A DNA stretch of 64,000 nucleotides from Gracilariopsis chorda (taxonomy: Eukaryota > Rhodophyta > Florideophyceae > Gracilariales > Gracilariaceae), in the NCBI GenBank assembly GCA_003194525.1, contig NBIV01000293.1, forward strand, positions 32,039 through 96,038, written 5' to 3'. Both the position numbers and the translations under genes were made by a program. How positions within the stretch are numbered: the first letter of the stretch is position 1; the number at the start of each line of letters is the position of its first letter. The notes under the pieces were generated by a model. That model did not search any database and was not told where the DNA came from. It saw only the letters and a program-made list of their open reading frames with translations. This document shows positions 1-12,260 of this stretch, piece after piece.

Positions 1-1285
1 AGGTTTACCAAAAGAGCTCACTCAAAAAACTTCGGGAATACCGCAAAACATGAAAAAGGGAAGCAGCCAAATGCGTAACTCGAGAACGAACTGTCGGAAG
101 AATCCCCACTGGGAATTCTTAGAAATTGGTCGGCATTGGAAAGCAGGAGGTTCAAAGAGAATACGTACTCAAATGTTGTCAATGAGTTGCATAACAAACT
201 TACTTCTAAGATCCTACCATCGCCCTTCCATATTCAAAATGTAGTACTTTAATCACAGCAAACGGGAAAGGACCGTTCTGCTTGCTTGTGATCTCTGTTT
301 TTCCGGTTTGCAAACATTTCACATTATTACGATACAAACGTAATGGTTCTACATAAAGTACCTATCGATTATGTTAGATACAGAGTGCGGCATGCACAGT
401 TTTCGTCAAACAGCATCGAGCATGCATGGCACCTTATAAATGCACTTGCATCTTCCAGAAAGGATCCCCACATTCCTTCATCTCCATCTTAACACACACG
501 AAGGTATTTGGCATTCATATTAGACAGGTTGGACCTTCGAAAACGTTGCTTCACTGCAAGTAGTTGTAGGTTTTGTGCAAAACATGCAGATGGTATTGGT
601 AGCGGTAGGAATCAATAATTCAGAAATGCGAAGACTTCTGGAATCTCAGCCAAATCTTAAGGAACGAATGGTAGTGAGTTCTTCTTCTTTGTATCGTACG
701 TGGACAGTAGTGGCCTATAAATACGTACTCATAGCTCAGTCTGACTGCAGAAAACACTTAATACGGACAACATGAAGCGAGTTCTTCAATCCAAGTAAAG
801 ACAAATGAAATTCTGAAAAACGTTAAGGCCCACAAGTCCAACACTTATCGCACTCCGCCGGTTGTAAATTAATTGGGCTACGAGGAACCTTCTAGCACCC
901 AAAAAAAACACTTATGTAGAGGAACGGCCTTCCTTACAATCAGTAACGTGATGCTTTGATTACACAAAGAGCTTTTTAGATTCTAGAACGACATGCGAAA
1001 CAACTATAATAACATCTCTGCTACGAAATTAAAACTAAGTTTACTATTAGGAAAAAAGAGCAGTTTCATTCAAACATATATCAGTGTTGCAACAATCACT
1101 GTAAAAAAGAAAATAGAAAGTAAGAAACCCAATCCAAAGAGTTGAAAACAAAGTGGAGGAGCCTGGTTTATTAAGAAAGCTATTTGATCATCATGGTATT
1201 TATTTAAAGAAGGAGATGCTTTGGACAATGAAACGTTACTCCGGGTTTGCTAACAATTTAATCTGGTGTTATTAGCCTGCGTATG

Positions 1286-1333
1286 TGGCTTTTGGTAGTT
1301 TATTGTTGGTGGCTTTTGGTAGTTTATTGTTGG
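1286..1333. repeat. 24-bp minisatellite, two copies
   Basis: The 24-mer beginning TGGCTTTTGGTAG occurs twice in direct succession. It recurs at the same place in array copy 3 (about 11468-11515) and, with one base lost, in copy 2 (about 6598-6644). No function is apparent. Confidence 0.8.
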
Positions 1334-1526
1334 TGTCATTTACGACTATTCAAGTCCAATCATGCAAGAAGTGCGCGGTGCGTGTGCTCTGTATACGGAC
1401 CATTACTGTACTTCTTCTTAATTAATTTACAAGTGAAATGCAATGCTTTTTTGATATTAACACGCTTCTAATGGTTGGACAGGCGGCCCTGAAAGAAGTC
1501 GAGGTTTTGGACGGACTCTCCCTGTC

Positions 1527-2078
1527 ATGTTTTGGTCTTTGTGGGCTCTGGTTGTGTTTCTTCTTGTACACGTATATAATATATACTATATTTGCGACAT
1601 GGCGTACCTTCATCGGACCGCGATGTGCACGCACCCCGTGACACGCTTTACACGGATGGACAGTGCAGAGCCTGCGAACTGGGTAACAGCTAACGCCTTC
1701 CGATTGGGTGCAAGCACCAATGGGCGCCGGATAATGCAAGTGGTAGCCTTCAACTCCACAACCATAAAGCTACTCTTTCGTATTTCCGTCTCCGTCGATT
1801 GGAACATACGGATGCAAGAGCGGCTATGTACGACCGGGTGCTACGGCCAACCATCATCAATTGTAGCACGTGGGCGCCAGAGCGGCTTTCTTCGTCTCCG
1901 TGCCACGCTGAACAAAGTTCGTCACTCCTGCCGAGCTACCTGTGCAGTACTGTTTCCCACTGCCTCAGAAGGTTCTTTTATTCTTTCTAAGTTCCTTCTT
2001 GTTCAAACAGTACTGTCCCGATTTTGTGTATTCCGGAGAGTCCCACTGGCTGCATACTCTACTGTTGCATTCATGTAA
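1527..2078 (+). CDS. Hypothetical 183-aa protein, array copy 1
   Basis: This ATG-started ORF begins just upstream of an AT-rich stretch (tatataatatatact). Its first ~30 residues are strongly hydrophobic (Trp/Leu/Val/Tyr-rich), like a signal anchor, followed by a basic, Cys- and Arg-containing body. I recognise no domain. It is identical in the other array copies, but that only reflects the recent duplication and is not evidence of selection. Opposite-strand ORFs of similar size overlap it, so this may be a chance ORF. It lies about 500 bp upstream of the zinc-finger gene on the same strand. Confidence 0.25.
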   Translation: MFWSLWALVVFLLVHVYNIYYICDMAYLHRTAMCTHPVTRFTRMDSAEPANWVTANAFRLGASTNGRRIMQVVAFNSTTIKLLFRISVSVDWNIRMQERLCTTGCYGQPSSIVARGRQSGFLRLRATLNKVRHSCRATCAVLFPTASEGSFILSKFLLVQTVLSRFCVFRRVPLAAYSTVAFM

Positions 2079-2582
2079 AATGGCACTTTTTGTAGCCATA
2101 CTCACGTGACATGAGTATTTGCGTTTATTTTGCAGCAGACCGGGAGTGAACCAAATTGAGAATTGAACAAGACTCTTGAACACGTTTCTATGTTTCAAAG
2201 AAGGCGCAACATCGACTCAGAGGATGAGATTCTGTCGACATTGGAAACATCACGTATATGATCTATGTGTTTGGAACTCATGTAACCCGTAGGATTTTGT
2301 CAATACCAATTACTCTGTGTATAATCGATGAAAAGAGAATGCATCCATCATACGATAAAGGGGAACCTAGAGTTCATCCACAGGTCTAAATATGTAGTTT
2401 AGGCAGACGCTATCGTCTATAGCGACCCACCATGCTCCATAAATACGATTAGGACAGTATAGTAATGACTTCTATCCATACGCAGTACCAATCACAATAC
2501 GTACAGACACAACTACCAAACCAACTATCAGCCAAATTTGAAGCGATTTTCATAAAATACCAAACCCAGGGTTTAATCAAAT

Positions 2583-3884
2583 ATGTCATCACGAAGAAAT
2601 TCGAATAGAGACGGATCCGGTAGCAACCGCTCGACAAGCAGTAGCCGAACAAGTAGTGCCACACGAAATAGTGACAAAATGGAAGTTGCCGAAGCTCTTT
2701 TGGAACTCCGTAATAGAAGGAGTTCCCCCACTACGCCAGCTCCCTCAGGTGCCAGAACACCGGCAGCATCCGAAAGGAATGTTGCTCGCGGACGGGGATC
2801 TTCAAGCGCAGCACGTCAGTCGGAGGCAGGTCTACTTACTGCAGGTCAGCCTACTGCAAGTCGACCTACTCAACGTCGACCTGCTGCAGTTCGATCACCT
2901 GTTGCAGGTCGATCTACAGGAAGTCCATCGGGAGCATCAGCTTCTGGCGCATCTCCGCACGTTGCCGGTCCATATTTCCCAGGCCCTTTTGTGCCAACAA
3001 CAAGAACATATTTCGCCGGTTCATCAGGCGCAGGGCCATCCGGTGCGGGTCCATCCGGCGCAGGTCCATCTGGCGCAGCTTCTGGAGCAGTTCCTGGGCC
3101 ATCTCGACATGTTGCAGGTCCATATTTCACAGGTCCGAATGTCGCAAGCTCATCAGTCGCGGGGGCAGGCCCATCGCGCGCAAGGCCATCTACAGGCGGC
3201 GCGGTAAGACCTCCAGTCTCCCGCAAGCGAGCTGCGCCTGCGCCTGCGCCTGCGCCTGCGCCTGCGTCTGCGTCTGCGCCTGCGTCTGCGTCTGCGTCTG
3301 CATCTGCGTCTGCGCCTGAGCCTGCGCCTGGGGCCGCAGGCCAACGGCAATCCAAGAAAAGTCGGAACTATGATTGCAGCAAGTGCAACCACACATTCAA
3401 CACCGTGCCGGAAGCCCAGGAGCACCAACGCAGCTGTCCACAAGTTCACAGATGCGCGTGTGGCTATACAACCCCATATGTGAGGGCGTTCTTACGGCAC
3501 TCCGCAAAGCATGAGGAAACGAAATGTCCTCAATGTGACCAAACATTTTTCTCAAAGGACGCTCGATACAGTCATCTTGTATCACATCATAGGCCTCCGT
3601 CACAACCGCAAAGTTATACCTGCGGACAATGCGGAAAGAGTTTTACAAGACAAGACTACTTGCATAGTCATACTAAGCGAATGCACCCAGACACGCTTCA
3701 GATGCCATTTGCTTGTCCAGATTGTTCTCGTACCTTTGTTTCAGAAAAAGCCTTGAGGACCCACACTACCATGTCACATGGGAAACAAGAGAGGCCGAAA
3801 TTTCAATGTGACATTTGTGGACGTGAATTCGACAGAATGTACAATCTGAAGAGACATAGGGACTCTCATAAAGATGGACAATAA
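2583..3884 (+). CDS. C2H2 zinc-finger protein, 433 aa (array copy 1)
   Basis: Probable nuclear nucleic-acid-binding protein. Residues 1-255 are low-complexity and rich in Ser, Gly, Ala, Pro and Arg. They include about four GPSGA repeats, two HVAGPYF repeats and a Pro-Ala/Ser-Ala run encoded by a GCGCCT/GCGTCT microsatellite (about 3229-3330), followed by a basic patch (KKSR). Six zinc fingers follow, from residue 263 to about 429. Finger 1 is degenerate (CSKC with HxxxC). Finger 2 has an unusual short CAC pair. Fingers 3-6 are canonical CxxC...HxxxH or HxxxxH units (for example CPQC, CGQC, CPDC, CDIC). The ORF is single-exon, with ATG in a purine-poor context. The target is unknown. The gene lies ~1.1 kb upstream of a copia LTR/PBS, and the whole block is amplified, so it may be a host gene carried along or a gene linked to the element. 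Copy 3 encodes the same protein. Confidence 0.85.
   Translation: MSSRRNSNRDGSGSNRSTSSSRTSSATRNSDKMEVAEALLELRNRRSSPTTPAPSGARTPAASERNVARGRGSSSAARQSEAGLLTAGQPTASRPTQRRPAAVRSPVAGRSTGSPSGASASGASPHVAGPYFPGPFVPTTRTYFAGSSGAGPSGAGPSGAGPSGAASGAVPGPSRHVAGPYFTGPNVASSSVAGAGPSRARPSTGGAVRPPVSRKRAAPAPAPAPAPASASAPASASASASASAPEPAPGAAGQRQSKKSRNYDCSKCNHTFNTVPEAQEHQRSCPQVHRCACGYTTPYVRAFLRHSAKHEETKCPQCDQTFFSKDARYSHLVSHHRPPSQPQSYTCGQCGKSFTRQDYLHSHTKRMHPDTLQMPFACPDCSRTFVSEKALRTHTTMSHGKQERPKFQCDICGREFDRMYNLKRHRDSHKDGQ
3229..3330. repeat. GCGCCT/GCGTCT microsatellite inside the zinc-finger gene
   Basis: Interrupted 6-bp repeats of the GCGCCT/GCGTCT type encode an Ala-Pro then Ala-Ser alternation. It is also present at about 13411-13512 in copy 3 and almost entirely lost from copy 2 (near 8515-8525). 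On the minus strand it produces spurious poly-Arg and Gln-Ala ORFs. Confidence 0.85.
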
Positions 3885-4981
3885 CTATACCCGTTGTGAA
3901 TGTGAAGCAATACTTCCGAAAAACGAAGGATATGAATCGCGATATAGAGCAATTTTCAAGCCTTAAGTAGCGTTTAACTGCATATACATTACATGATAGA
4001 CTCTGTAAACGATAAATCCCTTCAATCGAAAGTTGAAGCGAAAACAGACGCGATCACACACCGGCACAGCTTCTCTTTTTCAACAGTAATAGAACAGACA
4101 CTATCAAACGCCGGCACGGCTGCTCCTGTTGACGATTAAATCCTTAGCGGCTCCCGACACCGAACCGACAGTACAAAAAGGCAATTGCAGTACAATAACG
4201 CACAAAAAGGGAAACAGTCCATCTAAATTCCATACCAGTGAGGAGGAGGGGAACTTTGGTGTTGGCATTCGCTTTGTTCGGAGAGAGAACAGACACGATC
4301 CCACGCTGGCACGGCTTCTCCAACACAGCCCATTAATTTTTGAGCTCGTCTCGTGTTCGTCATGCATCGGTATTTAGATTGTCTCGAATGAGTTCAAATG
4401 ACTCTTTCAAAAGAAAGAAAAGACCGGCATGCACTTTCTTGTGTCCCTTTTTTCAGTTCACGCAGACACTCTCGCGAGCCGGTACCGACGGTAGCTGCAA
4501 AATAAGAGTAACCGTGACAGTAGTGGCGCAGCTCCACTTGATGCATTATATCGATTAGTGAGCCCAGCGCCGCAGTCCGTACAGGAAGAACTCCCAATGC
4601 GTCTTTCACGTAGACAATACCAACCGTACCAAATGGTACGTGCGCTGTTTATAAGAAGTTGAAAGAAGCGATGAGGGAGCCCATGAAGGGCAATGTGGGT
4701 GCTAATTCAGCACCGGCTTCACCATTGCCGACCTCCGAAGACCCGCCACTCTCGCACAGTGAGCTCCGTCGCTCCGTGCAGATGTGAAATGCAGTAACTG
4801 CCACGCAACAGCCGACAATATTCTATTGCATTTTTTAGTATCTTTACCTAGGAGAGGGCCTCTGGAAGCGTATAAGAAGAGGCGCCGGCTCGGTGGTTGC
4901 CGTAGGTAGAGGAAAGATAGGACCGACCAACGCCTAGTAAAGACTAGACCTTTGCTCCGAGAATTCGATGGTTTTCTCATT

Positions 4982-4994
4982 GTTATGGGCCCAG
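4982..4994 (+). promoter_or_regulatory. Copia primer-binding site (half initiator-tRNA type), array copy 1
   Basis: GTTATGGGCCCAG is complementary to the anticodon arm of eukaryotic initiator tRNA-Met (CTGGGCCCATAAC), the primer site used by Drosophila copia. The same string directly follows the mapped 5' LTR of copia-2 at 27414, which supports the call. The sequence just upstream (TATA-like gtttataag at about 4648 and gtataagaag at about 4870) is then probably the 3' part of a copia 5' LTR. The gag ATG lies inside the site. Confidence 0.7.
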
Positions 4995-5359
4995 AGAGCT
5001 CTGATCTACCGAAACGACCTTGCGCCTTGTGGGCCATAAAGACCGTGCTCTGGCCCAACGGAAAAGATAACCAGGAACTTTATGCGACAGCAGTCGCGCA
5101 ATGGAAATCGTTTCACAGCAAATTGGACGCGAACAATTCGCACAAAATTCGTGAAGATCTTATGGGTATCATGTTGCAATCGCAGCTCTACGGAACAGCA
5201 ACAGATATCTTCAAGTCAATTTCGCAAGAAGTGATACAGTCAACCGGAGGTGCTGACGCAATTGTTAAGACAGTGTACACTCGTGACTCACTGGCCGTAG
5301 TATCCGAGGTTTACCAAAAGAGCTCACTCAAAAAACTTCGGGAATACCGCAAAACATGA
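4985..5359 (+). pseudogene. Truncated copia gag, array copy 1
   Basis: About 108 residues of gag coding sequence start at the ATG inside the primer-binding site (M-G-P...). The frame is open further upstream to 4952. Homology with the longer copy at 15166 ends at about 5313, where the array junction fuses it to 15 unrelated codons (KKLREYRKT end). The sequence resembles N-terminal gag of copia elements (ALWAIKTVLW, then a helix-rich segment). It is not functional as it stands. Confidence 0.65.
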
Positions 5360-6839
5360 AAAAGGGAAGCAGCCAAATGCGTAACTCGAGAACGAACTGT
5401 CGGAAGAATCCCCACTGGGAATTCTTAGAAATTGGTCGGCATTGGAAAGCAGGAGGTTCAAAGAGAATACGTACTCAAAATGTTGTCAATGAGTTGCATA
5501 ACAAACTTACTTCTAAGATCCTACCATCGCCCTTCCATATTCAAAATGTAGTACTTTAATCACAGCAAACGGGAAAGGACCGTTCTGCTTGCTTGTGATC
5601 TCTGTTTTTCCGGTTTGCAAACATTTCACATTATTACGATACAAACGTAATGGTTCTACATAAAGTACCTATCGATTATGTTAGATACAGAGTGCGGCAT
5701 GCACAGTTTTCGTCAAACAGCATCGAGCATGCATGGCACCTTATAAATGCACTTGCATCTTCCAGAAAGGATCCCCACATTCCTTCATCTCCATCTTAAC
5801 ACACACGAAGGTATTTGGCATTCATATTAGACAGGTTGGACCTTCGAAAACGTTGCTTCACTGCAAGTAGTTGTAGGTTTTGTGCAAAACATGCAGATGG
5901 TATTGGTAGCGGTAGGAATCAATAATTCAGAAATGCGAAGACTTCTGGAATCTCAGCCAAATCTTAAGGAACGAATGGTAGTGAGTTCTTCTTCTTTGTA
6001 TCGTACGTGGACAGTAGTGGCCTATAAATACGTACTCATAGCTCAGTCTGACTGCAGAAAACACTTAATACGGACAACATGAAGCGAGTTTCTTCAATCC
6101 AAGTAAAGACAAATGAAATTCTGAAAAACGTTAAGGCCCACAAGTCCAACACTTATCGCACTCCGCCGGTTGTAAATTAATTGGGCTACGAGGAACCTTC
6201 TAGCACCCAAAAAAAACACTTATGTAGAGGAACGGCCTTCCTTACAATCAGTAACGTGATGCTTTGATTACACAAAGAGCTTTTTTAGATTCTAGAACGA
6301 CATGCGAAACAACTATAAATAACATCTCTGCTACGAAATTAAAACTAAGTTTACTATTAGGAAAAAAGAGCAGTTTCATTCAAACATATATCAGTGTTGC
6401 AACAATCACTGTAAAAAAGAAAATAGAAAAGTAAGAAAACCCAATCCAAAGAGTTGAAAACAAAGTGGAGGAGCCTGGTTTATTAAGAAAGCTATTTGAT
6501 CATGCATGGTATTTATTTAAAGAAGGAGATGCTTTGGACAATGAAACGTTACTCCGGGTTGCTAACAATTTAATCTGGTGTTATTAGCCTGCGTATGTGG
6601 CTTTTGTAGTTTATTGTTGGTGGCTTTTGGTAGTTTATTGTTGGTGTCATTTACGACTATTCAAGTCCAATCATGCAAGAAGTGCGCGGTGCGTGTGCTC
6701 TGTATACGGACCATTACTGTACTTCTTCTTAATTAATTTACAAAGTGAAAATGCAATGCTTTTTTGATATTAACACGCTTCTAATGGTTGGACAGGCGGC
6801 CCTGAAAGAAGTCGAGGTTTTGGACGGACTCTCCCTGTC

Positions 6840-7391
6840 ATGTTTTGGTCTTTGTGGGCTCTGGTTGTGTTTCTTCTTGTACACGTATATAATATATACT
6901 ATATTTGCGACATGGCGTACCTTCATCGGACCGCGATGTGCACGCACCCCGTGACACGCTTTACACGGATGGACAGTGCAGAGCCTGCGAACTGGGTAAC
7001 AGCTAACGCCTTCCGATTGGGTGCAAGCACCAATGGGCGCCGGATAATGCAAGTGGTAGCCTTCAACTCCACAACCATAAAGCTACTCTTTCGTATTTCC
7101 GTCTCCGTCGATTGGAACATACGGATGCAAGAGCGGCTATGTACGACCGGGTGCTACGGCCAACCATCATCAATTGTAGCACGTGGGCGCCAGAGCGGCT
7201 TTCTTCGTCTCCGTGCCACGCTGAACAAAGTTCGTCACTCCTGCCGAGCTACCTGTGCAGTACTGTTTCCCACTGCCTCAGAAGGTTCTTTTATTCTTTC
7301 TAAGTTCCTTCTTGTTCAAACAGTACTGTCCCGATTTTGTGTATTCCGGAGAGTCCCACTGGCTGCATACTCTACTGTTGCATTCATGTAA
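6840..7391 (+). CDS. Hypothetical 183-aa protein, array copy 2
   Basis: Identical at protein level to the ORF at 1527-2078, with the same hydrophobic N-terminus. Only the duplication supports it, and it may be a chance ORF. Confidence 0.22.
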   Translation: MFWSLWALVVFLLVHVYNIYYICDMAYLHRTAMCTHPVTRFTRMDSAEPANWVTANAFRLGASTNGRRIMQVVAFNSTTIKLLFRISVSVDWNIRMQERLCTTGCYGQPSSIVARGRQSGFLRLRATLNKVRHSCRATCAVLFPTASEGSFILSKFLLVQTVLSRFCVFRRVPLAAYSTVAFM

Positions 7392-7895
7392 AATGGCACT
7401 TTTTGTAGCCATACTCACGTGACATGAGTATTTGCGTTTATTTTGCAGCAGACCGGGAGTGAACCAAATTGAGAATTGAACAAGACTCTTGAACACGTTT
7501 CTATGTTTCAAAGAAGGCGCAACATCGACTCAGAGGATGAGATTCTGTCGACATTGGAAACATCACGTATATGATCTATGTGTTTGGAACTCATGTAACC
7601 CGTAGGATTTTGTCAATACCAATTACTCTGTGTATAATCGATGAAAAGAGAATGCATCCATCATACGATAAAGGGGAACCTAGAGTTCATCCACAGGTCT
7701 AAATATGTAGTTTAGGCAGACGCTATCGTCTATAGCGACCCACCATGCTCCATAAATACGATTAGGACAGTATAGTAATGACTTCTATCCATACGCAGTA
7801 CCAATCACAATACGTACAGACACAACTACCAAACCAACTATCAGCCAAATTTGAAGCGATTTTCATAAAATACCAAACCCAGGGTTTAATCAAAT

Positions 7896-8919
7896 ATGTC
7901 ATCACGAAGAAATTCGAATAGAGACGGATCCGGTAGCAACCGCTCGACAAGCAGTAGCCGAACAAGTAGTGCCACACGAAATAGTGACAAAATGGAAGTT
8001 GCCGAAGCTCTTTTGGAACTCCGTAATAGAAGGAGTTCCCCCACTACGCCAGCTCCCTCAGGTGCCAGAACACCGGCAGCATCCGAAAGGAATGTTGCTC
8101 GCGGACGGGGATCTTCAAGCGCAGCACGTCAGTCGGAGGCAGGTCTACTTACTGCAGGTCAGCCTACTGCAAGTCGACCTACTCAACGTCGACCTGCTGC
8201 AGTTCGATCACCTGTTGCAGGTCGATCTACAGGAAGTCCATCGGGAGCATCAGCTTCTGGCGCATCTCCGCACGTTGCCGGTCCATATTTCCCAGGCCCT
8301 TTTGTGCCAACAACAAGAACATATTTCGCCGGTTCATCAGGCGCAGGGCCATCCGGTGCGGGTCCATCCGGCGCAGGTCCATCTGGCGCAGCTTCTGGAG
8401 CAGTTCCTGGGCCATCTCGACATGTTGCAGGTCCATATTTCACAGGTCCGAATGTCGCAAGCTCATCAAGGCCCATCGCTCTACAGGCTAAGACCTCCAG
8501 TCTCCCGCAAGCGAGCTATCCGATGCGAGGCCAAAGTAACTATGATTGCAGCAAGTGCAACCACACATTCAACACCGTGCCGGAAGCCCAGGAGCACCAA
8601 CGCAGCTGTCTTCACAGATGCGCGTGTGGCTAGTGAGGGCGTTCTTACGGCACTCCGCAAAGCATGAGGAAACGAAATGTCCTCAATGTGACGGACGCTC
8701 GATACAGTCATCTTGTATCACATCATAGACAACCGCACCTGCGGACAATGCGGAAAGAGTGACAAGACTAATAGTCATACTAAGCGAATGCACCCAGACA
8801 CGCTTCAGATGCCATTTGCTTGTCCAGATAAGTTGAGGACGTCACATTTTCAATGTGACATCGTGAATTCGACAGAATGTACAATCTGAAGAGACATAGG
8901 GACTCTCATAAAGATGGAG
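7896..8919 (+). pseudogene. Zinc-finger gene, array copy 2, broken by many short deletions
   Basis: The first ~190 codons match copy 1. From about 8466 the gene loses successive blocks of about 5-25 bases every 15-60 bases. The Ala-Pro microsatellite is gone. The open frame ends at 8633 after a stub of finger 1 and part of finger 2, and the remaining finger segments downstream are out of frame. The flanks on both sides stay nearly identical to the other copies. The truncated 245-aa product would lack a working finger array. Either this copy is a genuine pseudogene or the assembly is faulty here. Confidence 0.8.
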
Positions 8920-9857
8920 TTGTGAATGTGAAGCAATACTTCCGAGAAGGATACGCGACGCCTTAAGTAGCGTTTAACTGCATATACATTACATGATAGA
9001 CTCTGTAAACGATAAATCCCTTCAATCGAAAGTTGAAGCGAAAACAGACGCGATTTCTCCAACAGTAATAGAACAGACACTATCATGCTCCACGATTAAA
9101 TCCTTAGATACAAAAAGGCAATTGCAGTACAATAACGTCCAGCCATTCAACAGTTCGGAGAGAGAACAGACACGATCCCACGCTGGCACGGCTTCTCCAA
9201 CACAGCCCATTAATTTTTGAGCTCGTCTCGTGTTCGTCATGCATCGGTATTTAGATTGTCTCGAATGAGTTCAAATGACTCTTTCAAAAGAAAGAAAAGA
9301 CCGGCATGCACTTTCTTGTGTCCCTTTTTTCAGTTCACGCAGACACTCTCGCGAGCCGGTACCGACGGTAGCTGCAAAATAAGAGTAACCGTGACAGTAG
9401 TGGCGCAGCTCCACTTGATGCATTATATCGATTAGTGAGCCCAGCGCCGCAGTCCGTACAGGAAGAACTCCCAATGCGTCTTTCACGTAGACAATACCAA
9501 CCGTACCAAATGGTACGTGCGCTGTTTATAAGAAGTTGAAAGAAGCGATGAGGGAGCCCATGAAGGGCAATGTGGGTGCTAATTCAGCACCGGCTTCACC
9601 ATTGCCGACCTCCGAAGACCCGCCACTCTCGCACAGTGAGCTCCGTCGCTCCGTGCAGATGTGAAATGCAGTAACTGCCACGCAACAGCCGACAATATTC
9701 TATTGCATTTTTAGTATCTTTACCTAGGAGAGGGCCTCTGGAAGCGTATAAGAAGAGGCGCCGGCTCGGTGGTTGCCGTAGGTAGAGGAAAGATAGGACC
9801 GACCAACGCCTAGTAAAGACTAGACCTTTGCTCCGAGAATTCGATGGTTTTCTCATT

Positions 9858-9870
9858 GTTATGGGCCCAG
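9858..9870 (+). promoter_or_regulatory. Copia primer-binding site, array copy 2
   Basis: Same GTTATGGGCCCAG string as at 4982 and 15163, at the same place in the unit. Confidence 0.65.
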
Positions 9871-10235
9871 AGAGCTCTGATCTACCGAAACGACCTTGCG
9901 CCTTGTGGGCCATAAAGACCGTGCTCTGGCCCAACGGAAAAGATAACCAGGAACTTTATGCGACAGCAGTCGCGCAATGGAAATCGTTTCACAGCAAATT
10001 GGACGCGAACAATTCGCACAAAATTCGTGAAGATCTTATGGGTATCATGTTGCAATCGCAGCTCTACGGAACAGCAACAGATATCTTCAAGTCAATTTCG
10101 CAAGAAGTGATACAGTCAACCGGAGGTGCTGACGCAATTGTTAAGACAGTGTACACTCGTGACTCACTGGCCGTAGTATCCGAGGTTTACCAAAAGAGCT
10201 CACTCAAAAAACTTCGGGAATACCGCAAAACATGA
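9861..10235 (+). pseudogene. Truncated copia gag, array copy 2
   Basis: Same fragment as at 4985-5359, with the same junction-derived tail. It ends at the copy 2/copy 3 junction. Confidence 0.65.
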
Positions 10236-11708
10236 AAAAGGGAAGCAGCCAAATGCGTAACTCGAGAACGAACTGTCGGAAGAATCCCCACTGGGAATTC
10301 TTAGAAATTGGTCGGCATTGGAAAGCAGGAGGTTCAAAGAGAATACGTACTCAAATGTTGTCAATGAGTTGCATAACAAACTTACTTCTAAGATCCTACC
10401 ATCGCCCTTCCATATTCAAAATGTAGTACTTTAATCACAGCAAACGGGAAAGGACCGTTCTGCTTGCTTGTGATCTCTGTTTTTCCGGTTTGCAAACATT
10501 TCACATTATTACGATACAAACGTAATGGTTCTACATAAAGTACCTATCGATTATGTTAGATACAGAGTGCGGCATGCACAGTTTTCGTCAAACAGCATCG
10601 AGCATGCATGGCACCTTATAAATGCACTTGCATCTTCCAGAAAGGATCCCCACATTCCTTCATCTCCATCTTAACACACACGAAGGTATTTGGCATTCAT
10701 ATTAGACAGGTTGGACCTTCGAAAACGTTGCTTCACTGCAAGTAGTTGTAGGTTTTGTGCAAAACATGCAGATGGTATTGGTAGCGGTAGGAATCAATAA
10801 TTCAGAAATGCGAAGACTTCTGGAATCTCAGCCAAATCTTAAGGAACGAATGGTAGTGAGTTCTTCTTCTTTGTATCGTACGTGGACAGTAGTGGCCTAT
10901 AAATACGTACTCATAGCTCAGTCTGACTGCAGAAAACACTTAATACGGACAACATGAAGCGAGTTCTTCAATCCAAGTAAAGACAAATGAAATTCTGAAA
11001 AACGTTAAGGCCCACAAGTCCAACACTTATCGCACTCCGCCGGTTGTAAATTAATTGGGCTACGAGGAACCTTCTAGCACCCAAAAAAAACACATATGTA
11101 GAGGAACGGCCTTCCTTACAATCAGTAACGTGATGCTTTGATTACACAAAGAGCTTTTTAGATTCTAGAACGACATGCGAAACAACTATAATAACATCTC
11201 TGCTACGAAATTAAAACTAAGTTTACTATTAGGAAAAAAGAGCAGTTTCATTCAAACATATATCAGTGTTGCAACAATCACTGTAAAAAAGAAAATAGAA
11301 AGTAAGAAACCCAATCCAAAGAGTTGAAAACAAAGTGGAGGAGCCTGGTTTATTAAGAAAGCTATTTGATCATCATGGTATTTATTTAAAGAAGGAGATG
11401 CTTTGGACAATGAAACGTTACTCCGGGTTTGCTAACAATTTAATCTGGTGTTATTAGCCTGCGTATGTGGCTTTTGGTAGTTTATTGTTGGTGGCTTTTG
11501 GTAGTTTATTGTTGGTGTCATTTACGACTATTCAAGTCCAATCATGCAAGAAGTGCGCGGTGCGTGTGCTCTGTATACGGACCATTACTGTACTTCTTCT
11601 TAATTAATTTACAAGTGAAATGCAATGCTTTTTTGATATTAACACGCTTCTAATGGTTGGACAGGCGGCCCTGAAAGAAGTCGAGGTTTTGGACGGACTC
11701 TCCCTGTC

Positions 11709-12260
11709 ATGTTTTGGTCTTTGTGGGCTCTGGTTGTGTTTCTTCTTGTACACGTATATAATATATACTATATTTGCGACATGGCGTACCTTCATCGGAC
11801 CGCGATGTGCACGCACCCCGTGACACGCTTTACACGGATGGACAGTGCAGAGCCTGCGAACTGGGTAACAGCTAACGCCTTCCGATTGGGTGCAAGCACC
11901 AATGGGCGCCGGATAATGCAAGTGGTAGCCTTCAACTCCACAACCATAAAGCTACTCTTTCGTATTTCCGTCTCCGTCGATTGGAACATACGGATGCAAG
12001 AGCGGCTATGTACGACCGGGTGCTACGGCCAACCATCATCAATTGTAGCACGTGGGCGCCAGAGCGGCTTTCTTCGTCTCCGTGCCACGCTGAACAAAGT
12101 TCGTCACTCCTGCCGAGCTACCTGTGCAGTACTGTTTCCCACTGCCTCAGAAGGTTCTTTTATTCTTTCTAAGTTCCTTCTTGTTCAAACAGTACTGTCC
12201 CGATTTTGTGTATTCCGGAGAGTCCCACTGGCTGCATACTCTACTGTTGCATTCATGTAA
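11709..12260 (+). CDS. Hypothetical 183-aa protein, array copy 3
   Basis: Identical at protein level to the ORF at 1527-2078. Supported only by duplication. Confidence 0.22.
   Translation: MFWSLWALVVFLLVHVYNIYYICDMAYLHRTAMCTHPVTRFTRMDSAEPANWVTANAFRLGASTNGRRIMQVVAFNSTTIKLLFRISVSVDWNIRMQERLCTTGCYGQPSSIVARGRQSGFLRLRATLNKVRHSCRATCAVLFPTASEGSFILSKFLLVQTVLSRFCVFRRVPLAAYSTVAFM

Noticed and set aside
1286-1333. Short direct repeats considered as a CRISPR-like array
   Set aside because: Only two abutting copies with no spacers, in a eukaryotic retroelement context.
2656-3207. Plus-strand 183-aa ORF overlapping the zinc-finger N-terminus
   Set aside because: Alternate frame of the low-complexity region; composition follows the repeats and no domain is seen.
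3153-3449. Minus-strand ORF with a long poly-Arg run (and a parallel Gln-Ala ORF)
   Set aside because: Shadow of the GCGCCT microsatellite in the zinc-finger gene.
4702-5058. Minus-strand 118-aa ORF across the LTR/PBS/gag start
   Set aside because: Overlaps the gag start in antisense, no motif, and changes length between array copies.
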